From assembly GCA_947487835.1 (NCBI GenBank), contig CANKXX010000002.1, positions 434,001 through 498,000 on the forward strand: a stretch of DNA of 64,000 nucleotides, given 5' to 3'. Under the pieces are notes generated by a model. That model saw only the letters and a program-made list of their open reading frames with translations. It made no database searches and had not been told where the DNA came from. The translations under genes and the position numbers were made by a program. Below are positions 56,533-64,000 of the stretch, piece after piece. The stretch comes from an uncultured Microbacteriaceae bacterium. Lineage in GTDB: Bacteria; Actinomycetota; Actinomycetes; Actinomycetales; Microbacteriaceae. Position 1 is the first letter of the stretch. Each line of letters opens with the position of its first letter.

Positions 56533-58539
56533 GTGACCGCGGCAGCCGACCTCCTCGCGGAGGCCAAGAACCCCTTCGCGCCTCCCGCACACATCGCCGC
56601 CGCGGCCAACGTGACCGCGGACGCCTGGGCCGAGGCCGAGGCGGACCCCATCGCGTTCTGGGAACGCGCGGCCGAGCGCCTCGACTGGAGCGAGCGGTGG
56701 CACACGCCGCACACCTGGGCGCCCGCGCTCGACGCGGACGGCGATCCGCAGATCCCGGAGGCCCGCTGGTTCCTCGGCGGCAGGCTGAACGTCGCGGTCA
56801 ACTGCGTCGACCGGCACGTCGCGGCGGGACGCGGCGACAAGGTGGCCCTGCACTTCGAGGGGGAGCGCGGCGACCGGCGCACCGTCACCTACGCCGAGCT
56901 GCAGCGCGAGGTGAGCCGGGCCGCGAACGCCCTCACGACGCTCGGCGTCCGGCAGGGCGACCGAGTGGTCGTCTACCTGCCGGTGCTCGTCGAGACGATC
57001 GTCGTCACGCTCGCGATCGCGCGCATCGGCGCGGTGCACTCCCTCGTCTTCGGCGGCTTCTCGGCCGAGGCGCTCAGGTTCCGGGTCGAGGACACCGGGG
57101 CGAAGCTGCTCGTGACGAGCGACGGCCAGTTCCGCCGGGGCGAGGCGGTCGCCACCAAGGCGAACGCGGATGCCGCCGTGGCCGACACCGCCGCGAACGC
57201 CATCGAGCACGTGCTCGTGGTGCGGCGGACGGGCCAGGACGTGGACTGGACGCCCGGCCGGGATGTCTGGTGGCACGACGTCGTCGACACCGCGCCGGAC
57301 GAGCACGAGCCGGAGTCCTTCGAGGCGGAGACGCCGCTGTTCATCATGTACACGTCGGGCACCACGGGGAAGCCGAAGGGGCTGGTGCACACGAGCGGCG
57401 GCTACCTCACCCAGGCGTCCTGGGCACACTGGGCGCACTTCGACGTGAAGGACGACGACGTGCACTGGTGCACGGCCGACCTCGCCTGGGTCACCGCGCA
57501 CACCTATGAGATCTACGGGCCGCTGTCGAACGGCATGACGCAGGTCATCTACGAGGGCACGCCGAACACTCCGCATCCCGGCCGGCACGCCGAGATCATC
57601 GAGCGCTACGGCGTGACCATCTACTACACGGCGCCAACCCTGGTGCGGAGCCTGATGAGCTGGTTCCCCGACGGGATCACCGGCTACGACCTGTCGTCCG
57701 TCCGGCTGCTCGGCTCCGTCGGCGAGGCCATCAACCCGGCCGCCTGGACCTGGTTCCGGGAGCAGTTCGGGGCGGGCACGGCCCCCGTGATCGACACCTG
57801 GTGGCAGTCCGAGACGGGCGCGGCCATCCTTGCGCCGCTGCCCGGCGTCACGACCCTGAAGCCGGGCTCGGCCACCCGGCCGCTGCCGGGGCTCTCCGCG
57901 CGCGTCGTGGACGACGCGGGCCGGGATGCGGCACCGGGGGAGAGCGGCTACCTCGTGCTCGACCGGCCGTGGCCCGCCATGGCCCGGACCGTGTGGGGGA
58001 ACCCGGAGCGCTACCGGTCGGCGTACTGGGAGCGCTTTGCGACGCAGGGCTACTACTTCGCCGGCGACGGCGCCAAGCGCGACGAGGACGGCGACATCTG
58101 GCTTCTCGGCCGCGTGGACGAGGTCATCAACGTCTCCGGCCACCGGCTCTCCACCATCGAGATCGAGTCGGCCCTCGTGTCGTCGCCGCTCGTGGCGGAG
58201 GCGGGCGTGACCGGCTACGACGACCCGCTGACCGGGCAGGCCATCGCAGCCCTGGTGATCCCGCGGGCGCGCACCCGGCCGGCCCCGGACGACGTCGCCG
58301 GCTGGCGGGCGCTCGGCGATGCGCTGAGCGGCGAGCTGCGCTCCCACGTCGCCGCGGCGATCGGGCCCGTGGCGAAGCCGAAGCGCGTGATCCTCGTGCC
58401 CGACCTGCCGAAGACCCGGTCGGGCAAGATCCTGCGCCGCCTGCTCGCGGACCTGCTGCAGGGCCGGGAGCTCGGCGACGCGACGTCGCTGCAGAACCCG
58501 GAGGCGGTCGACGCGATCCGCGCCATCCTCGCCGACTGA
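56533..58539 (+). CDS. acsA: Acetyl-CoA synthetase-like acyl-CoA ligase
   Basis: 668 residues. The AMP-binding signature is FIMYTSGTTGKPKGLVHT. Motif DTWWQSETGAAIL holds the tryptophan that restricts the pocket to acetate in known Acs enzymes. GRVDEVINVSGHRLSTIEIE is the hinge region and KTRSGKILRRLL carries the regulatory/catalytic lysine. It makes acetyl-CoA (or another short acyl-CoA) from the acid, ATP and CoA. It starts 2 bases after the permease gene, so it is in the transporter operon, an uncommon setting. That suggests the imported compound yields acetate or a small carboxylate, or itself becomes a CoA ester; this is inference. Confidence 0.9.
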   Translation: MTAAADLLAEAKNPFAPPAHIAAAANVTADAWAEAEADPIAFWERAAERLDWSERWHTPHTWAPALDADGDPQIPEARWFLGGRLNVAVNCVDRHVAAGRGDKVALHFEGERGDRRTVTYAELQREVSRAANALTTLGVRQGDRVVVYLPVLVETIVVTLAIARIGAVHSLVFGGFSAEALRFRVEDTGAKLLVTSDGQFRRGEAVATKANADAAVADTAANAIEHVLVVRRTGQDVDWTPGRDVWWHDVVDTAPDEHEPESFEAETPLFIMYTSGTTGKPKGLVHTSGGYLTQASWAHWAHFDVKDDDVHWCTADLAWVTAHTYEIYGPLSNGMTQVIYEGTPNTPHPGRHAEIIERYGVTIYYTAPTLVRSLMSWFPDGITGYDLSSVRLLGSVGEAINPAAWTWFREQFGAGTAPVIDTWWQSETGAAILAPLPGVTTLKPGSATRPLPGLSARVVDDAGRDAAPGESGYLVLDRPWPAMARTVWGNPERYRSAYWERFATQGYYFAGDGAKRDEDGDIWLLGRVDEVINVSGHRLSTIEIESALVSSPLVAEAGVTGYDDPLTGQAIAALVIPRARTRPAPDDVAGWRALGDALSGELRSHVAAAIGPVAKPKRVILVPDLPKTRSGKILRRLLADLLQGRELGDATSLQNPEAVDAIRAILAD

Positions 58540-58597
58540 GCCGCGGTCGCGGTCCGCTTCCGGTCCGTTCGGTCGCTCGTTCCACGGTTGCTTATTG

Positions 58598-58675
58598 CAC
58601 GGTCGCTGAGCCTGTCGAAGCGACGGGAGGGGTCCTGAGATACGTCGCGTCCCTTCGACAGGCTCAGGGACCGTG
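58598..58675. repeat. Inverted repeat of the GAGCCTGTCGAAG type
   Basis: 23-base arms (58598-58620 and 58653-58675) match at 22 positions around a 32-base spacer. The core is TGAGCCTGTCGAAG. This sequence type is very widespread as a dispersed repeat in high-GC genomes. Confidence 0.85.
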
Positions 58676-58703
58676 TCCGTCGCGTCCCTTCCGCGGGGTG
58701 CAT

Positions 58704-58789
58704 GTCCGCAATTCAGGCTGTGCTGCGACACGCCGCATCTGGCGGCCTCGAAACGCGGCGTGTCGCAGCTGAGCCTGAATTCGGAACGG
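58704..58789. repeat. Dispersed palindromic element, copy D
   Basis: An 86-bp inverted repeat of the family seen at 5491, here upstream of the pyrimidine operon. Outer AATTCAGGCT / AGCCTGAATT, inner ACACGCCGC / GCGGCGTGT. This copy has the longest matching outer ends. Confidence 0.85.
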
Positions 58790-58858
58790 TCCGCGGTGTC
58801 GGGCGCGCGTCCCGTCGGCGGGTTCTGCGACCGTGGGGAGCGGGGCGCGCGGGACGGT

Positions 58859-58915
58859 AGGGTGGAGCGCAATAGACGTCCTTTAAGTTCCGTCCTGTGA
58901 GGCGGGGAAGGAGGT
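58859..58915 (+). promoter_or_regulatory. pyr operon promoter and PyrR-dependent translational attenuator
   Basis: TAGGGT (58859-58864) is the likely -10. In the leader, ACGTCCTT (58876-58883) can pair with AAGGAGGT (58908-58915), the pyrR ribosome site, at 7 of 8 positions. Between them TTCC...GGAA (58888-58909) forms a hairpin enclosing GTCCTGTGAGGC, which resembles the PyrR-binding loop of mycobacteria. When PyrR and UMP bind, initiation should be blocked; the direction is inferred from relatives. Confidence 0.65.
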
Positions 58916-58919
58916 CAGG

Positions 58920-59540
58920 TTGAGCGCACGTACCGTGCTGCATCAGGCTGATATCGCCCGGGCTCTGACCCGCATCTCGCACGAGATCCTCGAATCGAAC
59001 CGCGGATCCGCCTCCCTCGTGGTGCTCGGCATCCCGACCCGGGGCGCGACCCTGGCCCGCCGCATCGGCGGCATCCTCGCGGGCATCGACCCCGAGCTCG
59101 GCGCGGACACCGTCGGCACGCTCGACGTGACGATGTACCGCGACGACCTCGCCCGTAACCCGCTCCGCGCCAGCTCGCCGACGCAGCTGCCCGCGGGCGG
59201 CATCGACGGCAAGACCGTCGTGCTCGTGGACGACGTGCTCTACTCCGGCCGCACCATCCGCGCCGCCCTCGACGCGCTCAGCGACCTCGGCCGCCCGCGC
59301 GCCGTGCGGCTCGCCGTGCTCGTCGACCGCGGCCACCGCGAGCTTCCCATCCGCGCCGACTTCGTGGGCAAGAACCTGCCGACCTCGTCCGAGGAGCGCA
59401 TCTACGTGCGCCTGGACGAGGTGGACGGCGAGGAGTTCGTGAGTGTCGCGTCCGGCGACGACGCCCAGCCCACCCACGGCGCACACTCCACCCACGGCAC
59501 GCATGGCGCCGCGGGCGCAGGATCGGGGGCCCGCCCGTGA
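58920..59540 (+). CDS. pyrR: Bifunctional pyr operon regulator / uracil phosphoribosyltransferase
   Basis: 206 residues. [14 protein letters not shown] and the PRPP-binding loop [21 protein letters not shown] are the family signatures; [12 protein letters not shown] lies in the RNA-contacting part. The C-terminal ~30 residues are a His/Gly/Ala-rich tail ([16 protein letters not shown]) not usual in PyrR; it might bind metal but looks disordered. The start is a TTG at 58920 with GGAGG 5 bases upstream; this ribosome site is the one masked by the leader. pyrB overlaps the stop (GTGA). Confidence 0.94.
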   Translation: MSARTVLHQADIARALTRISHEILESNRGSASLVVLGIPTRGATLARRIGGILAGIDPELGADTVGTLDVTMYRDDLARNPLRASSPTQLPAGGIDGKTVVLVDDVLYSGRTIRAALDALSDLGRPRAVRLAVLVDRGHRELPIRADFVGKNLPTSSEERIYVRLDEVDGEEFVSVASGDDAQPTHGAHSTHGTHGAAGAGSGARP

Positions 59541-60487
59541 GGCACCTCCTCTCCACCCGGGACCTCTCCCGCGACGACGCCGTGCGCATCCTCGACATCG
59601 CCGAGGACATGGCCGACGTGGCGACGCGGGAGGTCAAGAAGCTGCCCACGCTCCGCGGCCGCACGGTCGTGAACCTCTTCTTCGAGGACTCCACCCGCAC
59701 CCGCATCTCGTTCGAGGCCGCGGCCAAGCGTCTGTCCGCCGACGTCATCAACTTCAGTGCGAAGGGCTCCAGCGTCTCCAAGGGCGAGAGCCTGAAGGAC
59801 ACCGCCCAGACCCTCGAGGCGATGGGGGCGGACGGCGTCGTCGTGCGCCACCCCTCCTCGGGCGCCCCGCAGACCCTCGCCCAGAGCGGCTGGATCGACG
59901 CGGGCATCGTGAACGCGGGCGACGGCACGCACGAGCACCCGACCCAGGCCCTGCTCGACGCCTTCACCATCCGCCGCCGGCTGCACGGCACCGCGGCGCG
60001 CGGACGCGACCTCGACGGCGTCTCCGTGGTCATCGTCGGCGACATCCTGCACTCGCGGGTCGCGCGCTCCAACGTGTGGCTGCTCACGACGCTCGGCGCC
60101 TCGGTGACGCTCGTCGCGCCGCCGACCCTGTTCCCCGTCGGCATGGGCACCTGGCCCGCCGACGTGCGCTACGACCTGGACGCGGCCATCGACGAGGGGC
60201 GCCCGGACGTCGTCATGATGCTGCGCATCCAGGCCGAGCGGATGCGCGCGGCGTTCTTCCCCAACAGCCGCGAGTACGCCCGGGTCTGGGGCCTCGACGA
60301 CGCGCGGACCGCGCGTCTGGCCCCGGGTAGCATTGTGATGCATCCCGGCCCCATGAATCGGGGTCTCGAGATCTCCGCGGCGGCGGCTGATTCGAGCCGG
60401 TCGACGGTGCGTGAGCAGGTCGCCAATGGTGTCTCCGTGAGAATGGCAGTGTTGTACCTCCTCCTCGCGGGCGGAGGAGAGGTTTGA
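59537..60487 (+). CDS. pyrB: Aspartate carbamoyltransferase catalytic subunit
   Basis: 316 residues. Carbamoyl-phosphate loop [19 protein letters not shown], the 80s-loop [28 protein letters not shown] and the aspartate-site segment [13 protein letters not shown] are all intact. It carbamoylates aspartate, the first committed pyrimidine step. No pyrI regulatory subunit is present, as is normal in this phylum, since the PyrR attenuator supplies control. The GTG start overlaps the pyrR stop. Confidence 0.97.
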   Translation: MRHLLSTRDLSRDDAVRILDIAEDMADVATREVKKLPTLRGRTVVNLFFEDSTRTRISFEAAAKRLSADVINFSAKGSSVSKGESLKDTAQTLEAMGADGVVVRHPSSGAPQTLAQSGWIDAGIVNAGDGTHEHPTQALLDAFTIRRRLHGTAARGRDLDGVSVVIVGDILHSRVARSNVWLLTTLGASVTLVAPPTLFPVGMGTWPADVRYDLDAAIDEGRPDVVMMLRIQAERMRAAFFPNSREYARVWGLDDARTARLAPGSIVMHPGPMNRGLEISAAAADSSRSTVREQVANGVSVRMAVLYLLLAGGGEV

Positions 60488-60489
60488 GC

Positions 60490-61824
60490 ATGAGCGCGCA
60501 CGAGTACCTGATCAGGGGCGCCCGACTCGCGGACGACCGCACGGTCGATCTCCGCCTGTCCGGCGGCCGCATCACCGAGGTCGGCTCCGGCGTCGACGCC
60601 TCCGGCGCGACCGTGATCGACGCGGACGGCCTGCTGGCGCTGCCCGGCCTCGTCGATCTGCACACCCACCTCCGCGAGCCCGGCTTCGAGCAGAGCGAGA
60701 CCGTGCTCACCGGCACCCGCGCCGCCGCGAAGGGCGGCTACACCGCGGTCTTCGCCATGGCGAACACCTCTCCGGTCGCGGACACCGCGGGCGTCGTCGA
60801 GCAGGTGGAGGCCCTCGGCCGCGCCGCGGGCTACGCCACCGTGCGTCCCATCGGCGCCGTGTCGGTCGGCCTCGCGGGCGAGCAGCTCGCCGAGCTGAGC
60901 GCCATGGCGTCGTCGCGGGCCGCCGTGCGGGTGTTCTCCGACGACGGCCACTGCGTCTCCGACCCGCTCCTGATGCGCCGCGCCCTCGAGTACGTGAAGG
61001 CGTTCGACGGCGTCATCGCGCAGCACGCCCAGGAGCCGCGGCTCACCGAGGGCGCCTCGATGAACGAGGGCGCGCTGTCCGGGCAGCTCGGCATCACCGG
61101 CTGGCCCGCCGTCGCCGAGGAGTCGATCATCGCCCGCGACGTGCTGCTCGCCGAGCACGTCGGCTCGCGCCTGCACGTCTGCCACGTCTCGACCGCCGGC
61201 TCCGTCGAGGTGCTGCGCTGGGCGAAGGCGCGCGGCATCGACGTGACCGCCGAGGTCACCCCGCACCACCTGCTGCTGACCGAGGACCTGATCGCCGGCT
61301 ACGACGCCCGGTACAAGGTGAACCCGCCGCTGCGTGCCCAGGAGGACGTGCTCGCCCTGCGGGCCGGCCTCGCCGACGGCACCATCGACATCGTCGCCAC
61401 CGATCACGCGCCGCACCCCGTCGAGGCGAAGGACTGCGAGTGGGACGCGGCCGCGTTCGGCATGGTCGGGCTCGAGTCCGCCCTGTCGGTCGTGCAGGCC
61501 GCCGTCGTCGACACCGGCATGCTCACCTGGGCGGACGTCGTGCGCGTCATGTCCACCACCCCCGCGCGGATCGGCCGGCTGAGCTCGCACGGCCAGGAGC
61601 TGGCCGCGGGCGCGAACGCGAACCTCGTGCTCGTCGACCCGTCGGCGTCGCGCGAGTTCGGCCTCGGCGACCTCGCGGGCAAGGGCGTCAACTCGCCCTA
61701 CCTCAGCCGCACCCTCCCGGGCCGCGTGCACGCCACGTTCCACCTCGGCAGGCCGACCGTCCTCGACGGCGCCGTGCTGCCGACCGACGCCGTCTCCGCG
61801 GGCCCAGCGCCCGCGGCGGGGTAG
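60490..61824 (+). CDS. pyrC: Dihydroorotase
   Basis: 444 residues, class I amidohydrolase. The metal site is VDLHTHLREPGFEQSE; the further ligands lie in VIAQHAQE, LHVCHVSTAG and ATDHAPHPVEAKDCEW (catalytic Asp). It closes the carbamoyl-aspartate ring. The ATG at 60490 is preferred, with AGAGG 8 bases before it, over a TTG at 60484; both are joined to the pyrB end. The small membrane-protein gene starts 6 bases after its stop. Confidence 0.95.
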   Translation: MSAHEYLIRGARLADDRTVDLRLSGGRITEVGSGVDASGATVIDADGLLALPGLVDLHTHLREPGFEQSETVLTGTRAAAKGGYTAVFAMANTSPVADTAGVVEQVEALGRAAGYATVRPIGAVSVGLAGEQLAELSAMASSRAAVRVFSDDGHCVSDPLLMRRALEYVKAFDGVIAQHAQEPRLTEGASMNEGALSGQLGITGWPAVAEESIIARDVLLAEHVGSRLHVCHVSTAGSVEVLRWAKARGIDVTAEVTPHHLLLTEDLIAGYDARYKVNPPLRAQEDVLALRAGLADGTIDIVATDHAPHPVEAKDCEWDAAAFGMVGLESALSVVQAAVVDTGMLTWADVVRVMSTTPARIGRLSSHGQELAAGANANLVLVDPSASREFGLGDLAGKGVNSPYLSRTLPGRVHATFHLGRPTVLDGAVLPTDAVSAGPAPAAG

Positions 61825-61830
61825 GCGGCC

Positions 61831-62388
61831 GTGGACGAGCGCACCCTCCCGGCCCTCCTCGTGCTGCTGGCGCTCGTGGGCCTGCTGTTCGCCATGTACG
61901 CGGGCTGGCGGGCCCGCGGGCGACGACAGGCCGGGCTCCCCGCGCCCGCGGCGCCGCCCGCGGACCTCGGCCGGTCGCTGGCGGAGGCGGACGCCCTCTA
62001 CGTCGCGACGACCGCGACCGGCAGCCCACTCGACCGGATCGTGGTCGGCGGCCTCGGCTTCCGTGCCCGCGCCGTCGTGCGGGTGACCGACCGCGGCGTG
62101 CTGCTCGACCTCGCGGGTACGCCCGACATCTTCGTGGCGGCGTCGGTGATCCGCGGCGCGGGCCTCGGCACCTTCGCCATCGACCGCGTCGTCGAGACCG
62201 GCGGCCTCGTCGTGCTCACCTGGCTGCTCGACGTGCCGGGCGACGTGGCCGTCGACACCTATCTCCGCGTGACGGACCCGGCCGAGCGCGACGCGCTCCT
62301 CGCCGCCCTCACCGCACTCTCCCCGGCCTCGGACGGCACGGGAACGACCGGGTCCGCTGACCCGAACGGAAGGAACCCACGCACGTGA
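61831..62388 (+). CDS. PH-like domain membrane protein between pyrC and carA
   Basis: 185 residues. An N-terminal membrane helix ([21 protein letters not shown]) is followed by a mostly beta domain: [41 protein letters not shown]. It is the counterpart, by place and layout, of Rv1382 in Mycobacterium tuberculosis, found between pyrC and carA in many Actinobacteria. Function is not known; a link with pyrimidine synthesis is only positional. The GTG start has no clear ribosome site and relies on coupling. carA overlaps the stop (GTGA). Confidence 0.85.
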   Translation: MDERTLPALLVLLALVGLLFAMYAGWRARGRRQAGLPAPAAPPADLGRSLAEADALYVATTATGSPLDRIVVGGLGFRARAVVRVTDRGVLLDLAGTPDIFVAASVIRGAGLGTFAIDRVVETGGLVVLTWLLDVPGDVAVDTYLRVTDPAERDALLAALTALSPASDGTGTTGSADPNGRNPRT

Positions 62389-63650
62389 CACTCTCCCCAG
62401 CAGTCCTGGTGCTCGAGGACGGCGCCCGCTACACCGGCCGCGCCTACGGGGCGCAGGGCCGAACCCTCGGCGAGGCCGTCTTCGCGACCGGCATGACCGG
62501 CTACCAGGAGACCATCACCGACCCGTCCTACGCAGGCCAGATCGTGCTCCAGACCGCGCCGCACATCGGCAACACCGGAGTGAACGACGAGGACCAGGAG
62601 TCCAGCCGCATCTGGGTGGCCGGCTACGTGGTCCGCGACCCCTCCCGCGTCGTGTCCAACCACCGCGCGAAGCGCAGCCTCGATGCCGACCTCGAGGCGC
62701 AGGGCGTCGTGGGGATCGCCGGCATCGACACCCGTGCGGTCACCCGGCACATCCGCGACGCGGGCGCCATGCGCGCCGGCATCTTCTCGGGCGACGAGGC
62801 CGCCCTGCCCGCGGAGGAGCAGCTCGAGCTGGTGCGCCGCGGTCCCGACATGACCGGCCTCAACCTCTCCGGCCAGGTGTCGACCGCCGAGGCCTACACG
62901 ATCCCCGCGGAGGGCGAGCGCATCGGCTCCGTCGCCGTGCTCGACCTGGGCATCAAGACCGCGACCGTGCGCCACCTCGCCGCCCGCGGGCTCGAGGTGC
63001 ACGTCGTGCCGCAGTCCATCACGACCGAGCAGCTCGCCGAGCTGAACCCGACCGCCGTCTTCTACTCGAACGGCCCCGGGGACCCCGCCGCGAGCGAGTA
63101 CCACGTCGAGCTGCTGCGCGACGTGCTGCGCAAGGGCATCCCGTTCTTCGGCATCTGCTTCGGCAATCAGCTGCTCGGCCGGGCGCTCGGCTTCGAGACC
63201 TACAAGCTGCCCTTCGGCCACCGCGGCATCAACCAGCCGGTCATGGACCGCAGCACCGGCAGGGTCGAGATCACCTCGCACAACCACGGCTTCGCCGTGC
63301 GCGCGCCGCTCGACGGCCCGGTCGACACCCCCGCCGGCTTCGGCCGCGCGGAGGTGAGCCACGTCGACCTGAACGACGACGTGGTCGAGGGCCTCAACTG
63401 CCTCGACATCCCCGCCTTCAGCGTGCAGTACCACCCGGAGTCCGCCGCCGGCCCGCACGACTCCACCTACCTCTTCGACCGCTTCGTCGACCTCATCCGG
63501 ACGGCGCAGGCGGGCGGGCCCGCCGCCGGGGCGAGCCCGTCGGGTCCCGTCGACCCGTCACGGTCCGCGGAGGTCGGCAGCACCGGCCTCCCGACCGGTA
63601 CGAGCACCGACGCGCGCTCCACGACCACGAACGACCAGGAAAGCAACTGA
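62385..63650 (+). CDS. carA: Carbamoyl-phosphate synthase small (glutaminase) chain
   Basis: 421 residues. The N-terminal domain starts [17 protein letters not shown]. The glutaminase domain has the nucleophile in [36 protein letters not shown] and [13 protein letters not shown] (His/Glu of the triad). It supplies ammonia from glutamine to CarB for pyrimidines and arginine. A tail of about 40 Ser/Thr/Gly-rich residues after the fold is unusual. The carB start overlaps its stop by one base (TGATG). Confidence 0.97.
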   Translation: MTLSPAVLVLEDGARYTGRAYGAQGRTLGEAVFATGMTGYQETITDPSYAGQIVLQTAPHIGNTGVNDEDQESSRIWVAGYVVRDPSRVVSNHRAKRSLDADLEAQGVVGIAGIDTRAVTRHIRDAGAMRAGIFSGDEAALPAEEQLELVRRGPDMTGLNLSGQVSTAEAYTIPAEGERIGSVAVLDLGIKTATVRHLAARGLEVHVVPQSITTEQLAELNPTAVFYSNGPGDPAASEYHVELLRDVLRKGIPFFGICFGNQLLGRALGFETYKLPFGHRGINQPVMDRSTGRVEITSHNHGFAVRAPLDGPVDTPAGFGRAEVSHVDLNDDVVEGLNCLDIPAFSVQYHPESAAGPHDSTYLFDRFVDLIRTAQAGGPAAGASPSGPVDPSRSAEVGSTGLPTGTSTDARSTTTNDQESN

Positions 63651-64000
63651 TGCCCAAGCGCCCCGACATCAACTCCGTCCTCGTCATCGGCTCCGGGCCG
63701 ATCGTGATCGGCCAGGCCGCGGAGTTCGACTACTCCGGCACCCAGGCGTGCCGGGTGCTCCGCGCGGAGGGCGTCCGCGTCATCCTCGTGAACTCGAACC
63801 CGGCCACGATCATGACCGACCCCGACTTCGCCGACGCCACCTACATCGAGCCCATCACCCCCGAGGTGCTGGAGTCGATCATCATCAAGGAGCGGCCGGA
63901 TGCGGTGCTGCCGACCCTGGGCGGCCAGACCGCGCTGAACGCGGCCATCGAGCTCGACCGTCTCGGCATCCTCGCCAAGCACAACGTCGAGCTGATCGGC
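63650..64000 (+). CDS. carB: Carbamoyl-phosphate synthase large chain, N-terminal part
   Basis: 117 codons are visible and the gene runs past the window edge. It begins [20 protein letters not shown], followed by [41 protein letters not shown] and [13 protein letters not shown], the start of the first ATP-grasp half. It uses ammonia from CarA, bicarbonate and two ATP. AGGAAAG lies 8 bases before the ATG. It is the sixth gene of the pyr operon. Confidence 0.96.
   Translation, partial: MPKRPDINSVLVIGSGPIVIGQAAEFDYSGTQACRVLRAEGVRVILVNSNPATIMTDPDFADATYIEPITPEVLESIIIKERPDAVLPTLGGQTALNAAIELDRLGILAKHNVELIG

Larger units (their letters stand above)
58540..58919. other. Intergenic region acs-pyrR
   Basis: 380 bases without a gene. 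It holds, in order, a GAGCCTGTCGAAG-type inverted repeat (58598-58675), palindromic element copy D (58704-58789), a TAGGGT box (58859-58864) and the pyrR leader. Confidence 0.7.

Overview
The window is one continuous stretch of a high-GC actinobacterial chromosome. The most likely source is a member of the Microbacteriaceae or a close relative. This rests on the strong G/C bias at third codon positions, the frequent GTG/TTG starts, and gene orders typical of Actinobacteria: thrS-HIT, pdxS-pdxT-yebC-ruvCAB-yajC-secDF-relA, rpsD-DUF948-alaS-ruvX-mltG-aroECKBQ-efp-nusB, and pyrR-pyrB-pyrC-(membrane protein)-carA-carB. A further sign is a recurrent TANNNT box placed 6-8 bases before start codons, as expected for leaderless transcripts. 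No phage, plasmid, insertion sequence or CRISPR array is visible. Almost all of it reads as chromosomal core, with a more variable stretch from about 7 to 22 kb.

Layout. 1-5.5 kb: the start of ribonuclease D (cut by the window edge) and DUF3000 on the minus strand, an alpha/beta hydrolase, a minus-strand sulfur group (RibD-C reductase, SufE, thiosulfate-type sulfurtransferase) and zapE. 5.8-8.2 kb: the ammonium transporter amtB with a GlnR-like box upstream, an EI24 membrane protein, and an acidic 52-residue protein. 8.4-14.5 kb: a 2031-residue secreted protein combining an animal-type heme peroxidase, RTX repeats, fibronectin III repeats and Ig-like domains. 14.6-17.8 kb: a NarL-type two-component system and a SARP-type regulator. 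18.0-18.6 kb: four tRNA genes. 18.6-23 kb: a lipoprotein, a GH71 alpha-1,3-glucanase, DUF5997 and a HTH-less LysR effector domain.

23-41 kb holds housekeeping genes: threonyl-tRNA synthetase, vitamin B6 synthesis (PdxS/PdxT), Holliday-junction processing (RuvABC), SecDF-YajC protein export, (p)ppGpp metabolism, DUF349, a membrane cyclophilin and RarA. 41-53 kb runs from rpsD through alaS, ruvX and mltG into a nearly complete shikimate operon, then efp and nusB. 53-58.5 kb contains a DUF6157 gene and an ABC importer of the sulfonate/nitrate/taurine class coupled to an acetyl-CoA synthetase-like gene. 58.9-64 kb is the pyrimidine operon under a PyrR-type translational attenuator; carB runs off the window.

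The least explained DNA is intergenic. There are four dispersed copies of an 86-88 bp palindromic element, a 5 x 31-bp tandem array with an inverted copy beside nusB, a near-perfect 27-bp-arm hairpin between ruvC and ruvA, and a GAGCCTGTCGAAG-type inverted repeat. Other points of note are an apparent lack of a canonical start codon for mltG and the eleven genes with a leaderless-type TANNNT box. All functional calls are from sequence reading alone, without database searches.
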